64,000 bases of DNA from Roseateles sp. DAIF2. GTDB lineage: Bacteria > Pseudomonadota > Gammaproteobacteria > Burkholderiales > Burkholderiaceae_C. Numbering within the stretch: the first letter of the stretch is position 1; each line of letters begins with the position of its first letter. The translations under genes and the position numbers were made by a program. The DNA lies in assembly GCF_015624425.1 (NCBI RefSeq), contig NZ_CP049919.1, forward strand, positions 3,906,001 to 3,970,000, read 5' to 3'. The notes beneath the pieces were generated by a model that ran no database searches, was not told the origin of the DNA, and was given only the letters and a program-made list of their open reading frames with translations. Positions 44,601-53,600 of the stretch are shown in pieces.

Positions 44601-47600
44601 GGCATTCGTAGGTGGTCAGCACGCCATTGATGGACTCCTGGGCACTGGCCCTGAGCTGCTGCGCCGCGCCCGTGGCCTGTGCTCGGACCTGCCATTCCGA
44701 CAGGTCCAGCACGGCCTGTCCCCCGGTGACGCTGCAGTTCCACGCGCCCTTGACCAGGGTGCTGACGGCGTTGCCGGCGCTGGCGTTCGTGATCGTCAGT
44801 CCCTGCGCCAGCACCATGCCCGCAGGCAGGTCGAGCCGGGCCGTCGGTCGTTGGTAGGTCTGCGCATCCACGCGAACCACCGCAGGCTGCAGGCCCAGCT
44901 GCAGATGACCCGAGCCGTGGCCGATCAAGGCATCGCCCGTGGTGCGCGCCCAGTACTCGAAGTCCGCCGCCGTGTTGCTGAAGGCGCTGACCCCCAGCCT
45001 CGCGTCGTCCAGCGCAATCGACACCTGGCCATACGCGTTGGCATCCAGGTTCAGCTCGACACCTCTGAGCAACATCCGCACACGGGAACCCGCCATGGAG
45101 CCGCCCAGGTCAAAGCGCAGGACCTGCCCGCGCGCCGCCCCCATCGACGCTCGCGCCATGGGAGTGAAGCTGCCTTCGTCCGCTGCGGCCGTGCTCACAC
45201 GTCCCGCACCGTCAATCGAGAACCGGCCCGCGCGGTCCTGGCCGCCATAGCTGGCCACCACCTCGTAGCGTCGCCCGGCCGCCAAGCCCAGCGAGCCCAC
45301 ATTGAAGCTCGGCCCTCCGGAGAACGCCGCAAACACCCCCTGGCTGCCCAGTTCCCTGATGTAGTACTGCGCTCCTCCCGGGGCTCCGTAGAAACGAATC
45401 TCCGAGCGATTGCCCCCATTCGCACCAAACTCCCCGCCGCCTTCGATTGACGTTGGAGAGGCGCAATAGGTGCTCGCCCCGGCGCGCATCACCGTCACCT
45501 GCTCGCCGGCAATCGTGCGCCCTTCCGCGTCCATGACGGCAATACGGACAACCTGCCCCGCCGCCAACGGACTCAGGTCCAGCGCCCAGCGGCCCGCACC
45601 CACGGGCACCCGAGTCAAACCAACTTGGGTTCCATCTGGCAGCGTCGCTACCGCGGCGTTCAACCTGTCGGCATACCGATCAGCAATCAACAGGTGGCTG
45701 GCAGCCGGTTCAAACTTTGCTGAATATCTTCTCCAGTTTGACCCCCAGTCCGAGGTAAGCCCCTCGGCTTTTGTGACCAAATTCCCAAGGTTTATAACCC
45801 CCCCTCCCAGTCCGTCGACAACATACTCCAGTCGAAGAACTCCATCGTTAGGGTAGTCAGGGTAATTCCAAATAACATTTACGCTGCCGGAATTCCTGGA
45901 TATCACATTGGCGATCCGCCCGTCATCCCTGACAAGCCTGTAAGTGCCCAATGGGTAGCTATCCGGGAGCTTGAGTGGCTGCGGCACCGCCGGCCAGGTG
46001 CGGCCTGGCAATTCTTTAAAGTAGCTATACCCCGTGATCGGCTCAAAGCCATTCAACCCAAGGCGTTCGACCGAGCCCTTGGCCGGGAAGCTACCCGGGA
46101 TGGCGGTCTGAGCCGAGATTGACACGTCCTCTGGACGCAACTGCCCCAGGGTCGACGACCCGGCCCCTGCCCCCACCGTCACATTGCCGAAGCCCCCCGG
46201 GTACGAGGGCGTCAATGAACCATGACGCCCTTCGGACTGCTCCACCGTCGTGATCCCGCCCAGCATCTCCGCCAACTGCTGCGAGAAGGCCTGACCCAAG
46301 GTCGCCTGGCTCTGCATGAAGCTGATGTCGGGCTCGACGGTACGCACCAGCTTGTTGCGCCGGTCGTAGACGCTGAAGCTGTGTGCCAGCCCCGTGTCGC
46401 TGGCCGAGGCCAGGATGGGAACGCTGCGCAGATCGAACTGCGCGGACTTGATCTGCCGGGTGGTGTTGCCGTTGAGGTCGTAGAGGTAGATCTTCGTGAC
46501 CCCATCCCCCGCACTGCTGCGCTGGACCAGGCCTCGGCGGTCGTACTCGATCTCCTCCTGCCAGCCCACCGAGCCCACGCCCTTGCGGGTTACCTCGCCG
46601 AAGGCGTTGTAGCCGGTGCGGCGCAGCTCCCGGCTCTGGTCATCCAGCTGCCCCACCTCACGCCCCAGGGCGTCGTACTCGTACAGCGTGTCGATGCTCC
46701 GCGCCTGCCCCTGCGCGTTCTTCACGTTGACCAGGCGCTTGCGCGCGATGCGGCCCTGCGCATCCAAGGCGTACTCAGTGCGATTACCCTCCGCATCCAC
46801 CGTCGCGATCAGATCGCCGTTGCTGTTGTACTCGTTGGTGGTGGCCCGGTCCTGTGCCGTCCACTGCGTCAGGCTGGCACGCCGGATGGTGCTGTCCACC
46901 TGGCCCAGCCCGTTGTAGACCGTGGCCGTGCTGGGACGGACCTGCGCCCCCTGGTAGTCCGCATAGCCCGGCTCCTGGCGCCAGACTTCGCGCCCGAGCC
47001 TGTCGTACGCGATGTCGGTGACGTTGAGCGTGTGGGACGCGTCGCTGCCCTGCACGCGCTCGCGGATCTGCGTGGTGTTGCCCAGGCCGTTGTAGCTGTA
47101 GCCCGTCACGGCATCCTGGACGCCGGTGCGCACCACCCCATCCGCGCCGGTATGGCTGTACGCCACGTTGCGCACACGCTTCTCCTGCACCCGCCCCAGC
47201 AGATCCAGCTCGAAGCTGGTGATGCGATCGGGGTCGGTGCGCGGGAGGTCCCGAAGCACCAAGCGCAGGGCCGCCGGGTCGCGCTCGGCCGCCGGGGCCT
47301 GACCATTGGACTGGGCGGCATACCGCGCCAGCGCCACGCCATAGCGGGTCTCGGTGCTTGCCACGTCCTGGAAGCCCTCATAGTCCCAGGCCGTGGCATA
47401 GCCCTCCTGGTCGATGCTGAGCACCTTGCGGCCGACCTTGTCGTAGTAGGTGTAGACGCTGTTGCCCCGCCCGTCGATCAGGCGCACGACATTGCCCGCC
47501 GCGTCGTACTCCGTCTGCTCCAGCGTGCGCAGGGCCGGACCGCTGGGGTGCAGGATCAGGTTGCGACCATCGGTCGCGAACGGCGCCTCCCAGGACACCA

Positions 47601-50600
47601 CCCCGTCACGCGCCTTGCGGATCGGGCGCCCCACCTCGTCGTAGGTCAACAGGGTGACGCGGTCATTGGCAGCGTCGGCCACAGCCGCTGGTGGGGTTCC
47701 TCCGGGTGCAGAGGGCAGCCCCAGCAGCACCGCACGCGCTGTCTCGCTCACCACATGCCCGGCCGCGTCATAGGCGTACTCCACATACGCCCCGTCCGCC
47801 GCGAGGCTCGCGATCTTGTTGCCTGCCGCGTCGTGGTAGTTCAGCGTGCGCTGACCGCCCTGCACCGCCGCGCCGTCCCATTGCGCACGGGCAACGGTCT
47901 CGAGGATTCGGCCCAGCGCGTCGTAGCGCGTGAGCTCCACCGGCCGCACGCTGCGCGTCTGCTGCGTCGCGGTATCGAAGGCCCCGTAGGCGCTGCCGAT
48001 GCGGTGCGTCAGCCGGCCCGCCTTGTCGTAGCGGAGCTCGGTCACGCGCTGCTCGAGCATCCCGGCGGCCTCGATGCTCCCGATCCGGTCACCGAAGGCG
48101 TTGTAGCTATAAGCGTTGAGGACCGTCTGCCCCTGCGCCACCGTCACATGCTCCGAGGTCTGCCGCCCGAGGCGGTCATGGGCGTAGCTCGCCTCTCCCC
48201 CGAGTTTGTTGGTCACCACCCTGTCGAAGCGGTTGCCCAGCCATTGGTAGGCCGTCGACTCGGTATAGCCCCCGGCATCGGTCGCGCTCAGCAGCCGATC
48301 CAGCCGGTCATAACCATTGCGGCTGATGGCATCCTTGGCATGCTCGACCAGGGTCGGCGCCTGACCCAGCACCGGCGTGACCTTGCTGAAGTAACGCCGC
48401 ACCTCGGTCACGCGGTTGCTGCTGCTGCCCAGCGCATAGCTGGTGCGCGTGGCATAGCCCTCCGGGTCCACCTGCACGCTGACCCGGTTGAGCCGGTCGT
48501 AGTAGCTGTAGCCCTCGAAGCCGCGCGGATCGGTCACCTTGACCGCATTGCCCGCCGCGTCGTACTGCGTGCGCGTGATTCCCTTCTGCGCATTGACCGT
48601 CACGGTGCGCCGCCCCGCCTGGTCGTAGTCGTGGCGCGTCGTGAACCGGTCCAGCAGTTCTTGCTTCTGGGCCGCGCCCAGGCTGCCCACGCCGGTCGGA
48701 TAGCCCAGCCGTACGCGCTCGCCCTGCGCCCAGGCGCTGTCGCTCTCGCTAAGCTGCACCCCGCGGGCCTCGGTCTCGCGCACCAGCTGCCCCAGCGCGT
48801 TGTAGCCATAACGCGTGGTGGACGCCGCCGCCGTGCCGTCCGCCACGGTCTTGGACACCTGGCGTCCCGCCGCGTCGTAGGCGTAACTCGTTCGACTTTC
48901 CTCGGGCCGGCCCCATGCATGGACTTGCCCCGTCAACTGCCCCAGCGCGTCGTAGCTGTACAAGGTCTCCACGCCCAGCGCATCGATGCTGCGCCACAGC
49001 CGGCCGGCTTTATCGCGGAGTTGCACGCTGGTGCGGTCGTCGGCATGGGTCGCCGGCACCTGGTCCACACCGCTCGATCGGGTGGCATAGCGAACCGTGG
49101 TGGTGTGCGGGCCTTCGTGACGGGTCTCGGTGACGTAACCCTCGGCGTCGTACACGAAGCGCAACCGGTTGGCCGCGTCGTAGCGGTAGGTCGTGCGACG
49201 GTCCTGGCCGGCCAGGGTGCCCAGGCTTCCCAGGCTGGCCAGCGTCAGGGTGCCCGCCGCCGCAGCCGTCCGCAGCCCCTGCAGCGTGGCCGCCGTCAGG
49301 GCCGTGGCGAACTCGTACTTCTCCAGCACATTGCCATTGGCGTCATGGCTGTAGCGCGTCACCCCGCCCTCGGCGTCCACGGCATGGGTCTGCCGTCCCG
49401 CCGCGTCGTAGACATAGCTGCTGACCCGGTCCTTAGTGGCATTGACCGTCACCCACGCAAAGCTGTTGGAGACCAGACCCTTGGCATCCACCGCGGTGTT
49501 GATGCCTCCTTGCCGATCGGCATAGCCGATGGTCTGCACCAGCCGGCCCTGCTTGTCGTACAGCCGCTCGGTCAGCCCATACTCCGCGTCCAGCGTGTAG
49601 CGCAGGCGTCCCACCGCGTCGTAGATGTGGCGCGTGTGGTTGCCCATCGCGTCGATCACACGCACCTGGTTGCCTTGCTTGTCGTAGTCGTAGCGCGTGG
49701 TGAGCTGGGTGCCCTCCAACTCGACCTGCACCGCGGTGCGCCGGTTCAGCGCGTCGTAGGTGTAGGTCTCCAGGCGGTCGCGGCTCGCATCGGCCACCGC
49801 CGCCGGCGCCGTGCCCGGCACCCAGCTGGCATAGGCGACCGGCGTGGCGTAGGCGCGCCGCTCCTTCACGTTGCCATTGCCGTCATAGAGGAGGCGCACC
49901 ACGCTGCCGTTGGCGTCGATCGTGTAGTGCACGCGGCCATCGCGGTCGTGGACCGTGGCCTGCACCTGGTCCTGCCCTGCCTTCGGCTGCACGAGCGCCG
50001 CGATGTCGGCACTGCCGGGTATGAAGTGCCTCAGCCCTGACAACGCGATGGGCTGGGCATAGCGGGTGACGCGACGCTCGCGCCCTTCGCGGTCGTACTC
50101 GATGAAACGAGTGTGCCCCAGCGGATTGACCTCATAGACCAGCTGGTTCCTGCCGTCGTAGGCATACACCGTGCGGTTGCCATTGGCGTCGGTGCTGGCC
50201 ACCAGGTTGTTGTTGAGGTCGTACTCGTAGCTGCGGCGCAGCTTGAGTCCGCTGGGATGGAACTCTTCGGCCGTGCGGCGGCCCAGCGCGTCATAGGTGT
50301 AGACGGTCGGCGCGGTGTTGGGCGCGCTCACGCTCAGGGTGCGCCCCGCCGCGTCATAGGTGTAGCCGGTGGTGAGCTTGGCGCCGTTGGCATCCACCAC
50401 CGTGCGCAGCAGCTGGCCCTTGGTGTCGAACTCCTGCAGGGTCTGCAGCCCGCCCGGCTCGGTGGTGAGCACGCTGGTGCCCGTGCTGGTGTCGGCGTAC
50501 CCATAGCTCGTCACCAGGTTCAGCCCCCCGGCGTCGGCCGTGCGGCTGCGCACCCGGCCCAGCTCGTCGTACTCGTAGCGCGTGACCACGCCGGCCGCAT

Positions 50601-53600
50601 CGGTCGCCTTGACCAGGCGACCCAGACTGTCGTACTCGCTGCTGCTGCCGGTCAGCGCGTTGGTGCTGCTCGTGAGCTTGCCGTTCTTGTCGTAGCCGTA
50701 GCGGGTGAGGTTGGCATTGCCATCGGTCTTGCTCTCGAGCTCGCCATGCCGGTTCAGCACGCTCAGCTGGGTGCCCCCTTCCGGCAGGGTCACGCGCACG
50801 CTGCGCGCGGCGTCGTCGTAGGCGTAGCGCGTGACCTGGCCGTTGGCGTCGGTCTGGGTGAGCACCCGCGCAAAGGCGTCATAGCCGCTGTAGCGCTTGA
50901 TGCCATGGCCATCCTGGGTCAGCACCACGCGGCCCAGCCGGTCATGCTCCCAGCTCTGCCCGATGCCCCGGCCATCGATCTGGGTGATGCGCCGCCCGAA
51001 GGCGTCGTAGCGGTAGCCGGTCCTGGCCTTCAGGCCCAGCGCGTCGTCCAGCTGCTCCAGCAGCAGGCCGCGCCGGTCGTAGCTGAGCTGCTGCACGGTG
51101 CTCGCGCCCAGGGCCCCGTAGGGCTGGGTCACCCGGCTTTGCTCGCCGAAGGCGTTGTAGTCGACGCTGGTGGTGTAGCCCAGGGCGTCCTTGGTGGTCT
51201 TCCTCTGCCCACGGGCGTCGTAGCTGTACTCGGTCTGCGCATGGGCCAAGGGCTGGTTGGCGCCGCTGCGCTGCGCCAGCAGCTCCTGGATGGCGTTCTG
51301 GATGGCCGTGCCGGTGAGCCCACCGCTGAGCCCGGCCAGGGTGCCTGCGGCCAGCCGGCCGCCGTAGTTCACGACCCGGGTGAGCTGGTTCAGGCCATCG
51401 TACTGGCGCTCCTCCACCTCGCCCAGCGCGTTGATGGTGTGGGTCAGCAGGCCGTCGGCGCTGTAGAAGTACAGGGTGCGCAGCGTCTTGGCGCCGTCGC
51501 TGACGGTCTGGCTGGTGCGTCGACCGGCCGCGTCATAGGTGTACAGGCTGCCGTACTGCGACCAGATGGCGTCGATCTGGGCTTGCGTCTGGCCGCCGGT
51601 GAGCAGGGCCGCGCCCTGGGCGCTGAGCTCGCCGGTCAGGCGTCCCTGCAGGTCGTAGCGCGCGGTGAGCGTGCGCACTTCGGCCGTGCCCAGGGCCTTG
51701 GTGGTCCGGGTGAGCTGGCCCGCCGCGTTGTACTCGAAGCTGGTGACCGTGCCCTGCGCATCGGTCTGCTGGCTCTGGCGGTTCAGCGCGTCGTACGCCC
51801 AGCTCGTGCTCTGGGCCCCGGCCGTGCTGGCCGGGCGGATGCTGGCCAGCGCCGTCTGCGGTGTCAGCGCCGTGCGTTGCGCCGCGCTCAGCGCCGTGGC
51901 GTAGCGGATGCGCTGGGTCAGGTTGCCGCGCGCGTCGTAGATGTACTCCGTCAGGTAGCCTTCGGCATCCACCTCGGCCTGCACCTGGCCCGTGGCATTG
52001 CGCAGGTACTGGGTGCTGGCCGTCGCGTTGATCTCGGCGTGGCTGGAGACTGCCCAGTTGGCGTAACTGCCCGTGCTGAAGTCGTCCGTCAGCACCTGGC
52101 CGCGCTGCACGCTGCTGACCGCGATGTCGGTGTAGTCGACGTAGTTGCCGACCTTCTTGTTGGCACCATCACGGTCGCCGTAGAGGTAGATCCAGAGCTC
52201 TTCGTCGTCCTTGAGCGTGACGCTCAGGGTGACGGTCTGCCAGCCGTCGTTGCCCAGGGTCGGCGCGGACTGCGCCATGTTGTTGTAGGGGTGCGGCCCG
52301 GCGGTGTCGCCCAGGAACACCATGCCGCTCGTGTCCGCCGCGGCCTTGAAGCGCACGGTCGCCGTCACCACGTCGCCGGCCTTGAAGGCGCCCAGGTGGC
52401 GCCCGGCCGAGCTGTTGTTGCCCGCCTGGTAGAAGAGCCTCAGGCTGGTCTTGGGCCGAATCGCGTCCAGGCTGCCGCTGGCGCGCAGGGCCGCGTCCAC
52501 GCTGCTCTCGTGGCGCTGTTGCTTGACCAGGCGTCCGGCCGCGTCATAGATGTTCTCGGTGAGGAAGCCTTCCGCGTCCAGCATGCCCACCAGGCGGCCT
52601 TCGGCATCGTAGAAGTTGCGCGTCACCCGGTCCCGCGCCGCGTCCGCCACCGGCACCGCCTTGGCCGTCACCGGGTCGGCCTTGAAGGCCGCCAGGTCGA
52701 TCGGGTTGGCGTAGCGCTGCGTGGCCACCACCCTCGACGCGCCGTCATACCGGGTCTCGCTCACATACCCCAGCGCGTCCACCGTCTTGCTCACCCGGCC
52801 CGCCGCGTCGTACAGCGTCCATGCCACCTGGTCCGCCCCCGTCGCCGCCGGGCGGATCCCTTCCAAGGTCGGTTTCTCTGGCGGGGCTTCCAGGGAGAAG
52901 TCCCGGGCAAGGTTGATGTCTTCTAGTTTTAGGCCTGCCAGATTAACTTTGAAGCTTGCTGCGGCACCACTGCCAGCCCTGCCATCTGCATAAAACTCAA
53001 CCGAGACCGAGTTCAATTTTGCTGAGTACTTTGCAGCGGCGTACCCATCTTCAAAAGGCAATGTGCCGTTGTATCCCATCGCCGTCAGCAGAGGCCGGAT
53101 ATAGACCCTATCCTGCCCCGGCTTGAAGCCTTCAACAAATGCGCTTGGGACTGAACTCGTCAGAACGATGTGATCGACGCCCGATGACGCCCACAGGATG
53201 CGCGACGCTTTTCCGATTTGGACGGGTGTCAGAACAGTCTCAGCATCCGCGAGTGCGTGCGCAACTCCCGCCCCCAGGAAATGCACTGACAGCCGAGCCC
53301 GCACGGCCTCACTCAAGGGCGTCGCGTACCCGAGCTTCTGCGTGAGCTGTCCCGCCCGGTTGTAGCGGTACTCGCTCAGGGAGCCATTGGCGTCCACCTC
53401 CGCTACCTTGCGTCCCGCCTCGTCGTACATGAACCAGCTGCGCGCGCCCGTGGCGTCCTCGCTCATGTACAGCCGGTCGTTGTCGTCGTAGAAGTTGCGC
53501 GTCGTGCCCAGGCTGCCCGCCACGCTGCTCTGCGTCACGCTGACCAGGCGCCCCGCCGCGTCATAACCGTTGACCGTCGTCAGCCCGTTGGCCGCCGTCA